From: Aquipseudomonas guryensis
Lineage (GTDB): Bacteria > Pseudomonadota > Gammaproteobacteria > Pseudomonadales > Pseudomonadaceae
NCBI RefSeq assembly: GCF_014164785.1
Contig: NZ_JACJFN010000002.1
Location: 124,001-188,000 of the forward strand
Length of the DNA: 64,000 nt
Direction: 5' to 3'
Below the pieces are notes generated by a model. It did no database searches and was not told the origin of the DNA. It saw only the letters and a list, made by a program, of their open reading frames with translations. Positions 27,022 through 36,213 of the stretch are shown here, in pieces; the first letter of the stretch is position 1; every line of letters starts with the position of its first letter. Position numbers and translations under genes: made by a program.

Positions 27022-27798
27022 TTACTCGGCGATCTGCAGCTTGCGCGCCTCGCGGTAGACGTAGCGGATCTTCTCGTACTCGAACGGCGTATTCAGCTGG
27101 CCGTAGCGCAGGTTGGTGGTGTGGCGCATGTCGACCACCCGCAGGCCGGTGATCTCCGGGTGGTCGCTGCTGATTTCGCTGACATTGAGGTAGTTGATCT
27201 GGCTCTCCGCAGCGAAGTCGAACACCTTGCCGCCGGTGTCACGCAGGTTGGAGGGGCCAAGCAGTGGCAGCATCACATAGGGGCCGTCGGGCACACCGTA
27301 GAAGCCCAGGGTCTGGCCGAAGTCCTCGCTCTGCTTAGGCAGGCCGACATGGCTGGCCGGGTCCCACAGCCCGGCCACGCCGACCGTGGTATTGAGCAGC
27401 AGGCGCCCGGTGGTTTGAAGCGAACGCTTGCCCTTGAACTGCAACAGGCTGTTGAGCAGGTTGGGCACATCGCCCAGGTTGCTGAAAAAGTTGCTCACGC
27501 CACTGCGCACCACGCGTGGGGTGACGTAGCGGTAGCCATCCACCACCGGCAGGAACACCCATTCGTCGAAGCGGTAGTTGAAGTGGTAGACCCGGCGGTT
27601 CCACGATTCCCAGGGGTCGTAGACGTTCAGCGCGCTGAGGCTCGAGCGTTCGAACTCACGCTGGTCGAGGCTGGGGTTGAACTGCAGCTGGTCCAGCGGA
27701 TTGGTGAAGCCGTCGGCATCGGTTTCAGCCTGGGCGGCCCCGCCAGTCAGCGCCAGGGCGAGCAGCAGTGCAGGGTGTACGAGAGTGTGCTTAGCCAC
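27022..27798 (-). CDS. mlaA: MlaA/VacJ-family protein without a lipobox
   Basis: A 258-residue MlaA-type protein (DPWESWNRRVYHFNYRFDEW; PRVVRSGVSNFFSNLGD; GFYGVPDGPYVMLPLLGPS). MlaA with an outer-membrane porin removes mislocalised phospholipids from the outer leaflet and passes them to MlaC. The usual lipobox cysteine is absent: the leader ends GGAAQAE, a signal peptidase I site, and there is no Cys in the first 30 residues. The start overlaps the preceding hydrolase gene by 8 bases. No mlaFEDCB genes are nearby. Confidence 0.85.
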   Translation of the reverse strand: MAKHTLVHPALLLALALTGGAAQAETDADGFTNPLDQLQFNPSLDQREFERSSLSALNVYDPWESWNRRVYHFNYRFDEWVFLPVVDGYRYVTPRVVRSGVSNFFSNLGDVPNLLNSLLQFKGKRSLQTTGRLLLNTTVGVAGLWDPASHVGLPKQSEDFGQTLGFYGVPDGPYVMLPLLGPSNLRDTGGKVFDFAAESQINYLNVSEISSDHPEITGLRVVDMRHTTNLRYGQLNTPFEYEKIRYVYREARKLQIAE

Positions 27799-29089
27799 GG
27801 AAGAACTCCAGCATGGCGTCGCTGTTGACGCGGTAATTGAGGTTGCCGCAGTGCCCGCCGAGCGGGTAAAGGGTCAGGCGCTCGCCGAAGGTACGGCGCA
27901 GGAAGCCGATATCACCGGGACCGAGGATGACGTCGTCGGCGTTGTGCATCACCGCTACCTTGCTGCTGTTTTTCAGGTAGCCCTCGAGGGCATACAGGCT
28001 GACCTGGTCGATCAGTTGCGGCAGGCTGCCGCCTTCATTCTTGATGCGCCAGAAGGGAATCAGCTGTTCGGCCATGTAGCAGTCGAAGTCGCATTGCAGG
28101 GCGCGCTTGAAGAAGGGCGTCAGGCTGGTGCGGGCGCTGATCGGGTACTGCGGTGGCGTGATCAGGCCACGGCGGTTGATCAGGTCCGAAGTGAAGGCGA
28201 TATCTGCCGAGGAGAAACGGAACGAACTGCCAATCAGCATGGCCAGCTGCTCGTTGCTCAACTGCTCGTCCGACTGCAGAAAGTCGCGCAGCATGGCGTC
28301 GTTGAGGTCGATACGGCCTTCCTTCTGGAAGTAGCGGGCGAGTTTTTCCAGCACCTGCTCGAAATAGGTGGTGCCGCTGTCGATACCCTTGACACGGGTC
28401 TGTACCAGGCGATCGAGATTGCTCACCGAGGTGTACAGGTTGACAGGCGGATTGAGCAGCAGCACGCGCTTGAAGTTGAAACTGCGCATGCGCTCGTCCA
28501 GCTCGCTGACGAAGGCCGCCTGCAGGCCGCCCAGGCTGTAGCCGGTGAGGTGGTAGTCGCTGACCTCAAGCTTGGGATGCTGGGCGCGCACCGCCATCAT
28601 CACCCGGTACAGATCTTCCGCATCGTCGCGGGAGATGCCCGGCGTGGCGCTGCGTGATGCAGCACTCATGAAGTCATAGCTGGTAGGCGAGGACAGCTGC
28701 ACCACATGGTAGCCAGCGCCATAGAACAGGCGCTTGAGGTCTTCGGTCTTGCCACTGGCATAGTTGGCGCCGGTACCGGCGATGATGAAGATCAGCGGGG
28801 CGCGGCCATCCTGGCGGGCCATGCGGTAGCGCAGCTTGGTCACCGGCCAGAAGTTGTCCGGCAACTCGAACTCGCGCTCGGGGCGCAGTTTGAGATCGTA
28901 GTCGGCCTGGTCGATGTCCTCGTCACTGGGTAATTGCGGGCGCAGGCCTGGTGGGGTGCTGGCAATGGTCGCCTCGAACGGATTGCTCAAGGGGTAGCCG
29001 TAGCTGGCGGCATCAACATCGGCAGCCTGCACTGCAGCAACGGAAAGCAGGTTGCCGAGAAGTACGGCAAGAATGGGCAAACGCAACAT
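27791..29089 (-). CDS. Exported alpha/beta-hydrolase-like protein
   Basis: A 432-residue predicted periplasmic protein with a signal peptide (MLRLPILAVLLGNLLSVAAV, cleavage near QAA). An alpha/beta-hydrolase core is indicated by PLIFIIAGTGANY, the nucleophile elbow HLTGYSLGGLQ, a possible acid in HNADDVILGPGD and a C-terminal PLGGHCGNLNY histidine. I know no named function for the family. It overlaps the mlaA-like gene by 8 bases, so the two are co-translated, suggesting a role in outer-membrane lipid handling (inference). ATG 29089 is preferred as it gives the signal peptide. Confidence 0.8.
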   Translation of the reverse strand: MLRLPILAVLLGNLLSVAAVQAADVDAASYGYPLSNPFEATIASTPPGLRPQLPSDEDIDQADYDLKLRPEREFELPDNFWPVTKLRYRMARQDGRAPLIFIIAGTGANYASGKTEDLKRLFYGAGYHVVQLSSPTSYDFMSAASRSATPGISRDDAEDLYRVMMAVRAQHPKLEVSDYHLTGYSLGGLQAAFVSELDERMRSFNFKRVLLLNPPVNLYTSVSNLDRLVQTRVKGIDSGTTYFEQVLEKLARYFQKEGRIDLNDAMLRDFLQSDEQLSNEQLAMLIGSSFRFSSADIAFTSDLINRRGLITPPQYPISARTSLTPFFKRALQCDFDCYMAEQLIPFWRIKNEGGSLPQLIDQVSLYALEGYLKNSSKVAVMHNADDVILGPGDIGFLRRTFGERLTLYPLGGHCGNLNYRVNSDAMLEFFRG

Positions 29090-29169
29090 GGCCAAGTCCC
29101 TTTGTGGAAGGCGAAGGGGCAGTGAATAGTAGGGCTGGGACAAGCGCAAGGACTAAGAGTGCCCGGCCC

Positions 29170-29736
29170 TCAATCCAGGCGGACCAGCTGCTCCACCCAG
29201 ATCAGTTCACAGGCGCCATCGCCGGTGTCCTCGCGGCTCAGCGAACTGAGCCAGCGGAAGCCATCATCACCCACCACTTCGACCAGCTGGCCGCTGAAGG
29301 CGATGCGTTGGCCCGGTTCGATTTCGGCCAGTTGCTCGGCGATTGCCGCGTTGGCCGGAATCATGTGCATGTTGGCGCTATGGGTTTCGATCTGGCGGCG
29401 GGGGATGGGGAACTCATCGACATGCCAGCGATACCAGCGGTTGCCCTGGCTGATCTCGATCCGTTCGAGAATCTGCGGGTCGGCCATCGGGCCCCAGCCC
29501 AGGGCCAGGTCTATGGGCGCGATCTTGGTACCGCGATCAAAACGGTAGTCCTCGCGGGCCAGCACGCGGGCCTCGAGCTGGAAGGGTTCGAGCGGGGTGA
29601 TGGTGTGACCGGGTAGCCGATAGCTGGCGCCACTCGACTGGCCGAAATCCAGCGATGGCGGTGGTTGCAGCCAGTCCCGGATGAGCCAGAGCGCGGCCAG
29701 GATGGCAAGGACATAGACCAGGCGAGGGGCATTCAT
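29170..29736 (-). CDS. Hypothetical membrane-anchored protein
   Basis: A 188-residue protein with one N-terminal hydrophobic helix (LVYVLAILAALWLIRDWL) followed by a soluble, probably periplasmic domain. I do not recognise the family. The soluble part has PGHTITPLEPFQLEARVLAR, RWHVDEFPIP and a C-terminal WLSSLSRED-like segment, with no cysteines or evident catalytic motif. It sits upstream of the hydrolase/mlaA pair on the same strand, 80 bases away, and could be in the same unit. Confidence 0.75.
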   Translation of the reverse strand: MNAPRLVYVLAILAALWLIRDWLQPPPSLDFGQSSGASYRLPGHTITPLEPFQLEARVLAREDYRFDRGTKIAPIDLALGWGPMADPQILERIEISQGNRWYRWHVDEFPIPRRQIETHSANMHMIPANAAIAEQLAEIEPGQRIAFSGQLVEVVGDDGFRWLSSLSREDTGDGACELIWVEQLVRLD

Positions 29737-29821
29737 ACCGAGCATTCTAGAACGCCGTTGTTGCACAAATGAGCAGGCCGATTAAGCTGGGCGCCGTTTT
29801 TCGACCACCGGAGTTCGCCGC

Positions 29822-30193
29822 ATGTCCCGCCATCTGCCTTTGTTAACGTTGCTGCTGATCCTGCCATTGTGGCTGGCAGCCAGTTATGGCGTGCGCTTCG
29901 CTCTGATGGAGGATAGCCAGTGGGTCGGCCTGTGCGTCGACGAAGCCACGCGTTGGGAATGCCAGGCCCGTGCCGGGTTGGGCTGGCTGATTCATTTTCG
30001 GGTGATCGCTTGGTCGGCCCTGGTGGTGGCACTGCTGGCCTTTGTCATCCCGGCCCGTAGTGGCCGAGTTCTGGCGGTGCTGGCTCTGTTGCTGGGCTTA
30101 CCGGCCCTGGTGCTGTACAGCGCCAGCTTGGCCGTGTTCGCCGTGGTTCTGGCGGGGCTGCGCCTGGTGCGCAAGGCACCGGTCAGCAGCTGA
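29822..30193 (+). CDS. Small multi-span inner-membrane protein
   Basis: A 123-residue protein of unknown function with about three hydrophobic helices: LPLLTLLLILPLWLAASYGV, the segment FRVIAWSALVVALLAFVIPA and the segment VLAVLALLLGLPALVLYSAS. Two cysteines lie in the first loop (LCVDEATRWECQAR), which could face the periplasm and pair. It is divergent from the membrane-anchored hypothetical at 29736 and followed by a strong terminator. Confidence 0.75.
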   Translation: MSRHLPLLTLLLILPLWLAASYGVRFALMEDSQWVGLCVDEATRWECQARAGLGWLIHFRVIAWSALVVALLAFVIPARSGRVLAVLALLLGLPALVLYSASLAVFAVVLAGLRLVRKAPVSS

Positions 30194-30209
30194 AAGCTTG
30201 CCGGACAAG

Positions 30210-30237
30210 AAAAAGGGACGCCCAGGCGTCCCTTTTT
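30210..30237. terminator. Bidirectional Rho-independent terminator
   Basis: AAAAAGGGACGCC, loop CA, GGCGTCCCTTTTT: a perfect GC stem with A- and T-tracts on either side, 16 bases after the small membrane protein. It can act for both this gene and the convergent chemoreceptor gene. Confidence 0.92.
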
Positions 30238-30352
30238 GCTTTACAGCCACAGCACTACATCGCCAGGCCAGTGAGTTGTTGGTATCCCTTACGTAACTGC
30301 AGCCAGGAGATTGCCTGGGGATGCACGGCGCGCCCTCCATCATGTCACTTGC

Positions 30353-31834
30353 TCAAAGCTTGAGCTTGCCCACCGCCTTACCCAATGCATCGGCCAGGCC
30401 GACTAGTTCGGCACTGGTGCTGGCCGAGGCCAGGGTCTGCTGGACGGTTTGTTCGGTGACATCGCGGATGCCGACCACCGAACGGGTCATTTCCTCGGCG
30501 ACCTGGCTTTGCTGCTCGGCGGCGACGGCAATCTGCGTGTTGCTCTGGCGCATCAGTGCCACCGCTTGGGCGATGTTGCTCAGGGCTTCGCCGGCGGCGC
30601 CGGCTTCCTGCACGCAGTGGTCGGCCTTCAGCGAGCTTTCGCGCATGAATTCCACGGCATCGCGGCTGGCCGCTTGCAGGTTGCTGATCATGCGGGTGAT
30701 CTCGTCGGTGGAGTCCTGCACGCGCTTGGCCAGGTTGCGCACCTCGTCGGCGACCACGGCGAAGCCGCGGCCCATCTCGCCGGCCCGCGCCGCCTCGATG
30801 GCGGCGTTGAGCGCCAGCAGGTTGGTCTGTTCGGCGATGCCGTGAATCACGTTGACCATGCCGCCGATGGTCTGGCTGTCCTCGGCCAGTTTCTGGATCA
30901 TTTCGGCGGTCTGCTGCACGCCGTGGGACAGATTGGCAATGGCGCCGCTGGCGCGTTCGACCACCTGAATACCGATACCGCTGAGACGATCCGCTTCAGT
31001 GGACTGATCGCGGGTATCGGCAGCGTGCTGGGCGATGTGATGCACGGTGGCGGACATCTCATTGATCGCCGTAGCCGCCTGATCGGTTTCGCTCTGCTGG
31101 CCGAGCATGCCGCTGCGTACCTGGGTCATGCTGGCCTCCAGGCGCTTGGCGCCTTCGTCCAAGCTGGCGGCGGCCTGGGCCACAGTGGCGACGATGCGCT
31201 GGTAGCCGGCCTGCATGGCGTTGAAGGCGTTGGCCATCTGGCCGACTTCGTCCTGGCTGTCGATCTGCGCGCGAGCCGACAGGTCACCGCTGCGCTCGAC
31301 GTGCAGCATGGTGTCCTTGAGGGTGTGCAGATGGCTGAGGATGAATTGGATCAGCAGTTGCGATGCGCCCAGCAATAACAGCATCAGCACGGCTACGGCC
31401 AGGGCATAGGCGCTGGCGCGCTCGCCGAAGATCTGCCACAGGCTTGGCGCACGGGCCAGCACGGCCAGGCGCTGGCCATTGCCAGCGTCCACTACCCAGG
31501 CGCCAACGGCGGGCATGTCGCTCCACAGGCTGTCATGCTCCAGCTCGGTCCAGCCGCGGGCATTGGCCAGCGCCGCCCCGTCGACATCCTTCAGGCTCGG
31601 GCGACTGCCCGCAGCAAACAGCAGAATGTGCTCATCTGCCGGTGCTGAGCTGCCCTGCGGCCAGGCGGATAGCAGGCTGGCCTGAACCTGTGCCGCTTGC
31701 TGCGCGGCATCGGCACGGCCCTGCTGTTCCTGCAGCATGGCAAACAGCACCAGCAGCAGGGTGGTGGCGAAGGCCACCAGGTTGACCGCCCAGAACTTGT
31801 ATTTCAGTGAAAGGTCACGAATCCAGTTGCCCAT
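30353..31834 (-). CDS. Methyl-accepting chemotaxis protein
   Basis: A 493-residue chemoreceptor. Membrane helix 1 is at ~13-34 (FWAVNLVAFATTLLLVLFA), a small periplasmic domain of ~105 residues follows, helix 2 is at ~142-166, then HAMP (~167-220) and the cytoplasmic signalling domain with the conserved hairpin tip (GRGFAVVADEVRNLAKR). The small ligand domain is not a recognisable Cache or four-helix type by eye. ATG 31834 has AAGAAG upstream. The stimulus is unknown; no che genes are nearby. Confidence 0.92.
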   Translation of the reverse strand: MGNWIRDLSLKYKFWAVNLVAFATTLLLVLFAMLQEQQGRADAAQQAAQVQASLLSAWPQGSSAPADEHILLFAAGSRPSLKDVDGAALANARGWTELEHDSLWSDMPAVGAWVVDAGNGQRLAVLARAPSLWQIFGERASAYALAVAVLMLLLLGASQLLIQFILSHLHTLKDTMLHVERSGDLSARAQIDSQDEVGQMANAFNAMQAGYQRIVATVAQAAASLDEGAKRLEASMTQVRSGMLGQQSETDQAATAINEMSATVHHIAQHAADTRDQSTEADRLSGIGIQVVERASGAIANLSHGVQQTAEMIQKLAEDSQTIGGMVNVIHGIAEQTNLLALNAAIEAARAGEMGRGFAVVADEVRNLAKRVQDSTDEITRMISNLQAASRDAVEFMRESSLKADHCVQEAGAAGEALSNIAQAVALMRQSNTQIAVAAEQQSQVAEEMTRSVVGIRDVTEQTVQQTLASASTSAELVGLADALGKAVGKLKL

Positions 31835-32073
31835 ATTCGACTTCTTAGCGTGTTTGAGTGGCATTTGGCCATATCCTGCCGGAGTAGAACGGCAGGGCTC
31901 TTGATGCCCGTCAAGGTTGTGGCGAGGGTGTGTCATTCACTGTAGCGGATGCAGCGGGATGATCTTTAGCTGCGCAGGCACCGTTACTGGAATCCTGAGA
32001 CCCTGTTGCTTCGCGCTCTGCCGGGCAATCTGCGACAATCGCCGCCCATTTGCGCTAGACCGTTGAAGTTGCA

Positions 32074-35000
32074 ATGACTGACGTAACGCCTGCTTTTGAC
32101 TCGCTGCTGAACAACCTCGACCAGGCCCTGCTGGCCGACCGTCATCGTCTGCGCCGCCAGTTGCAGGAGCTGCAGAAGAAACCGGACGAGGCCAAGCAGG
32201 CGCAGTGGCTGGAGCGCTTTCAGGCCTCCTGTGCCAAGGTCGAGGCGCGCAAGCGCAGCGTGCCGGCCATGCGCTACGACGACAATCTGCCGATTGCCGC
32301 CAAGCGTGACGAGATCAAGAAGGCGCTGCAGGAACACCAGGTGCTGGTGATCGCCGGCGAAACCGGCTCGGGCAAGACCACCCAGCTGCCGAAGATCTGC
32401 CTGGAAATCGGCCGTGGTGTGCACGGTCTGATCGGCCACACCCAACCGCGCCGCCTGGCCGCGCGCAGCGTCGCCACCCGCGTCGCCGAGGAAATCGGCA
32501 CGCCGCTCGGCGAGCTGGTCGGCTATCAGGTGCGCTTCGAGGATCAGAGCAAGGACAGCAGCCTGATCAAGCTGATGACCGACGGCATCCTGCTCGCCGA
32601 AACCCAGCACGACCGCTACCTGGAAAAGTACGACACCATCATCGTCGACGAGGCCCATGAACGCAGCCTCAACATCGACTTCCTCCTCGGCTACCTGAAG
32701 ACCCTGCTGCCGCGCCGCCCGGACCTCAAGGTGATCATCACCTCGGCGACCATCGACCTGGAGCGCTTTTCCAAGCACTTCAACGATGCGCCGATCGTCG
32801 AAGTATCCGGGCGCACCTACCCGGTGGAAACCTGGTACCGCCCGCTGGCCGCCGAAGTGGACGAGGAGGGCGAGAGTCTGCTCGACGACCTCACCGTCGA
32901 CCAGGGCATCCTCGCCGCGCTGGACGAGATCGCCGCCCACGAGAAAGCCGAGGGCAAGCGCCCCGGCGACGTGCTGATCTTCCTGCCTGGCGAGCGCGAG
33001 ATCCGCGATGCCGCCGAAGTGCTGCGCAAGGCCAACCTGCGCTTCACCGAAGTGCTGCCGCTGTACGCGCGGCTGACCCCGGCCGAGCAGCAGAAGATCT
33101 TCGCGCCCATGAGCGGGCGCAAGATCGTGCTGGCCACCAACGTCGCGGAAACCTCGCTGACCGTGCCGGGCATCCGCTACGTGATCGACAGCGGCACCGC
33201 GCGGATCAGCCGCTACAGCTACCGCGCCAAGGTCCAGCGCCTGCCCATCGAGGCCATCTCCCAGGCCAGCGCCAATCAGCGCAAGGGCCGCTGCGGGCGG
33301 GTCGAGCCGGGCATCTGCGTGCGCCTGTACAGCGAGGAAGACTTCCTCGGCCGCCCGGCCTTCACCGATCCGGAAATCCTGCGTACCAACCTCGCCGCGG
33401 TGATCCTGCAGATGCTCCACCTGCGCCTGGGCACCATCGAGGACTTCCCCTTCATCGAGCCGCCGGATGGCAAGGCCATCAGCGACGGTTTCAACCTGCT
33501 GCAGGAACTCTCGGCGGTCAATCGCGAGGGCCAGTTGACGCCGCTCGGTCGCCAGCTGGCGCGCCTGCCCATCGACCCGCGCCTGGGGCGAATGGTGTTG
33601 GAAGCGGCCAAGCTCGGCAGCCTGGACGAGATCCTGATCGTCGCTTCGGCACTGTCCGTGCAGGATCCGCGCGAGCGGCCGATGGATCGCCAGCAGGCCG
33701 CCGACCAGGCCCATGCGCAGTGGAAGGACGTGGACTCCGACTTCGCCGCGTTGATCAACCTGTGGCGCGGCTTCGAGGAGAAGCGCCAGGAGCTGGGCAG
33801 CAGCCCGCTGCGCAACTGGTGCAAGAAGAACTTCCTCAACTACATGCGCCTGCGCGAATGGCGCGACTCGCACCGCCAACTGGTGCTGATTGCCCGCGAG
33901 CTGCAGCTGTCGGACAGCCAGCGCGGCCAGACCGCCAACGCCGAGCCCGCCTCCCGTAGGAGCGAGCTTGCTCGCGATCAGCGTGGCGGCGGTCAGGCAC
34001 CGCGCGGGCAGGATCGCCAGCAAACTGGCTCCTACACACAAGCAGAGCAGCCGACCAAAGACACCAAGGTCAACGTGATCCTTCGCGAGCAGGCCGAAGC
34101 CAGCGAAGCGGCGCAGCGCGCTAAGGGCTACGCCGCCGTGCACAAAGCGATTCTCAGCGGCCTGCTCGGCCAGATCGGCCAGAAGACCGAGGATGGCGAC
34201 TACCTTGGCGCGCGCCAGCGACGCTTCTGGATTCACCCGTCCAGCGTGATCGGGCGCAAGAAGCCGACCTGGGTGATGGCTGCCGAGCTGGTTGAAACCA
34301 CCAAGCTGTTCGCCCGCCAGGTAGCGAAGATCGAGCCGGACTGGATCGAGCCGCTGGCCGGCCACCTGATCAAGAAAAACCACTTCGAGCCGCACTGGGA
34401 GAAAAAGCGCGGCCAGGTGGTGGCCTTCGAGCAGGTCACTCTGTACGGCCTGATCGTCGTCGGTCGTCGCCCGGTGCATTACGGTCCGGTCGATCCGGTG
34501 GCTTCGCGCGAGCTGTTTATCCGCGAAGGTCTGGTGCGTGGCGAAATCAACAGCCGCGCCAAGTGCCTGAACGCCAACCGCCTGCTGCTGGAGCGGCTCG
34601 ACGAGCTGGAAGCCAAGGCCCGGCGCCGCGATATCCTCGCCGACGAGGAAACCCTGTTCGCCTACTACGAGGCGCGCATCCCGGCCGAGATCAACCAGGC
34701 CGCCACCTTCGAGCACTGGTGCAAGAGCGAGAGCGCGAAGAACCCGCAGCTGCTGATCATGCGCGAGGAAGACGTGCTGGCGCGCGATGCCAAGGAAGTC
34801 ACCGCGCAGCAGTATCCGGACATCCTGCACATCGGCGAGCTGCAACTGCCGTTGACCTACCACTTCGAGCCCAACCACCCGCGCGACGGCGTGACCCTGC
34901 GCGTGCCGGCGCCGCTGCTGCCGCAACTGCCGCCCGAGCGCCTGGAGTGGCTGGTGCCGGGCCTGCTCGAAGCCAAGGCCATCGCCCTGGTGCGCAACCT

Positions 35001-36180
35001 GCCCAAGGCCCTGCGCAAGAACTTCGTGCCGGTACCGGACTTTGTCGGTGCCGCGCTGAGCAAGCTGAGCTTCGCCCAGGGCAGCCTGGCGGAAAACCTC
35101 GGTCGCGAGCTGACGCGCATGACCGGTGCACGGGTCTCCGAGGAAGCCTGGAGCGAGGCCGCCGCGCAGGTCGACAGCCACCTGAAGATGAATCTGGAAG
35201 TGGTCGACGCCAAGGGCAAGTTCCTCGGCGAAGGCCGCGACCTGGCCGAACTGTGCGCGCGCTTCGCCGAGGCCAGCCAGGCCGCCCTGGCCATCCCGCA
35301 GAGCGACAAGGCGCAGCAACCGGTGCAGGCCAAGGCCTTCGCCGAAGTCGCCGAGAAGACCCAGCAGAAGATCGCCGGGCTCTCGATGACCGTGTTCCCG
35401 GCGCTGGTGGAAGAGGGCGGGGTGGTCAAGGAAGGTCGCTTCCCGACCCAGGCCGAGGCCGAGTACCAGCACCGTCGCGCCCTGCAGCGCCTGCTCCTAC
35501 AACAGCTCAACGAGCCCGCCAAGTTCCTGCGCAACAAACTGCCGGGGCTGACCGACCTGGGCCTGCTGTATCGCGATATGGGCCGGGTCGAGGCGCTGGT
35601 CGAGGACATCCTCCTGGCCAGCCTCGACGGCTGCATCCTCGACGGCGAAGCGAGCCTGCCACGCGATGGCGCTGGCTTGGCCGCCCTGGCCGAGAAGAAG
35701 CGCGGTGCCTGGGCCGACCACGCCGAACGCCTGGCCAGACTAACGCTGGAAATCCTCAAGCTGTGGCACGGCCTGCAGAAGCGCTTCAAGGGCAAGATCG
35801 ACCTGGCCCAGGCCATGGCGCTCAACGATATCAAGGCGCAGCTGGCCAATCTGGTCTACCCCGGCTTCGTCCGCGAAACTCCGGGCGAATGGCTCAAGGA
35901 AGTGCCGCGCTACCTCAAGGCCATCGAACAGCGCCTGGACAAGATCGGCAGCCAGGTGCAACGCGACCGCGTCTGGGCAGGCGAACTGGCCGGCTACTGG
36001 GAGCAGTACCAGGCGCGCCTGGGCAAGCACGGCCAGGAAGGCAAGCGCGACGCCAACTTGCAACTGTATCGCTGGATGCTGGAGGAATACCGCGTGTCAC
36101 TGTTCGCCCAGCAGCTCGGGACGAAAATGGCGGTGTCGGACAAGCGTCTGAGCAAGCAGTGGAGCGCGGTGGAGGCCTGA
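32074..36180 (+). CDS. hrpA: ATP-dependent RNA helicase HrpA with in-frame REP insertion
   Basis: A 1368-residue DEAH-box helicase; the family is usually ~1300. Walker A GETGSGKTT is at ~95-103, DEAHERS at ~192, SAT in motif III, and QRKGRCGRVEPG in motif VI; the helicase-associated and C-terminal DUF3418-like regions follow. In E. coli HrpA acts on stalled ribosomes and mRNA. Residues ~628-654 (SRRSELARDQ...DRQQTGSYTQ) are encoded by a Pseudomonas REP doublet at 33956-34035, and the frame stays open through it. A 1162-residue antisense open frame over this gene is a codon-bias shadow. Confidence 0.95.
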   Translation: MTDVTPAFDSLLNNLDQALLADRHRLRRQLQELQKKPDEAKQAQWLERFQASCAKVEARKRSVPAMRYDDNLPIAAKRDEIKKALQEHQVLVIAGETGSGKTTQLPKICLEIGRGVHGLIGHTQPRRLAARSVATRVAEEIGTPLGELVGYQVRFEDQSKDSSLIKLMTDGILLAETQHDRYLEKYDTIIVDEAHERSLNIDFLLGYLKTLLPRRPDLKVIITSATIDLERFSKHFNDAPIVEVSGRTYPVETWYRPLAAEVDEEGESLLDDLTVDQGILAALDEIAAHEKAEGKRPGDVLIFLPGEREIRDAAEVLRKANLRFTEVLPLYARLTPAEQQKIFAPMSGRKIVLATNVAETSLTVPGIRYVIDSGTARISRYSYRAKVQRLPIEAISQASANQRKGRCGRVEPGICVRLYSEEDFLGRPAFTDPEILRTNLAAVILQMLHLRLGTIEDFPFIEPPDGKAISDGFNLLQELSAVNREGQLTPLGRQLARLPIDPRLGRMVLEAAKLGSLDEILIVASALSVQDPRERPMDRQQAADQAHAQWKDVDSDFAALINLWRGFEEKRQELGSSPLRNWCKKNFLNYMRLREWRDSHRQLVLIARELQLSDSQRGQTANAEPASRRSELARDQRGGGQAPRGQDRQQTGSYTQAEQPTKDTKVNVILREQAEASEAAQRAKGYAAVHKAILSGLLGQIGQKTEDGDYLGARQRRFWIHPSSVIGRKKPTWVMAAELVETTKLFARQVAKIEPDWIEPLAGHLIKKNHFEPHWEKKRGQVVAFEQVTLYGLIVVGRRPVHYGPVDPVASRELFIREGLVRGEINSRAKCLNANRLLLERLDELEAKARRRDILADEETLFAYYEARIPAEINQAATFEHWCKSESAKNPQLLIMREEDVLARDAKEVTAQQYPDILHIGELQLPLTYHFEPNHPRDGVTLRVPAPLLPQLPPERLEWLVPGLLEAKAIALVRNLPKALRKNFVPVPDFVGAALSKLSFAQGSLAENLGRELTRMTGARVSEEAWSEAAAQVDSHLKMNLEVVDAKGKFLGEGRDLAELCARFAEASQAALAIPQSDKAQQPVQAKAFAEVAEKTQQKIAGLSMTVFPALVEEGGVVKEGRFPTQAEAEYQHRRALQRLLLQQLNEPAKFLRNKLPGLTDLGLLYRDMGRVEALVEDILLASLDGCILDGEASLPRDGAGLAALAEKKRGAWADHAERLARLTLEILKLWHGLQKRFKGKIDLAQAMALNDIKAQLANLVYPGFVRETPGEWLKEVPRYLKAIEQRLDKIGSQVQRDRVWAGELAGYWEQYQARLGKHGQEGKRDANLQLYRWMLEEYRVSLFAQQLGTKMAVSDKRLSKQWSAVEA
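33956..34035. repeat. REP doublet (REPIN) inside hrpA
   Basis: GTAGGAGCGAGCTTGCTCGC at 33956 and its inverted partner ending in GGCTCCTAC at 34035 flank a GC-rich 30-base spacer. It is the same family as the intergenic doublet at 38599-38664. Each arm also folds on itself (GCGAGC-TT-GCTCGC). Location inside a coding region is unusual, because REP elements are normally intergenic. Confidence 0.92.
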
Positions 36181-36213
36181 TCTCGGCCGAGTGCTGAGGT
36201 GCTGCCCGCTGGC

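Noticed and set aside
31984..35472. 1162-codon open frame on the minus strand across hrpA
   Set aside because: It is the mirror of a strongly codon-biased GC-rich gene. The translation is repetitive Gly/Gln/Val/Leu sequence without any domain, and hrpA on the other strand has all helicase motifs.
34563..36197. Second plus-strand frame of 544 codons inside hrpA
   Set aside because: Arg/Gly/Pro-rich frame-shifted reading of hrpA, with no start signal or family match.
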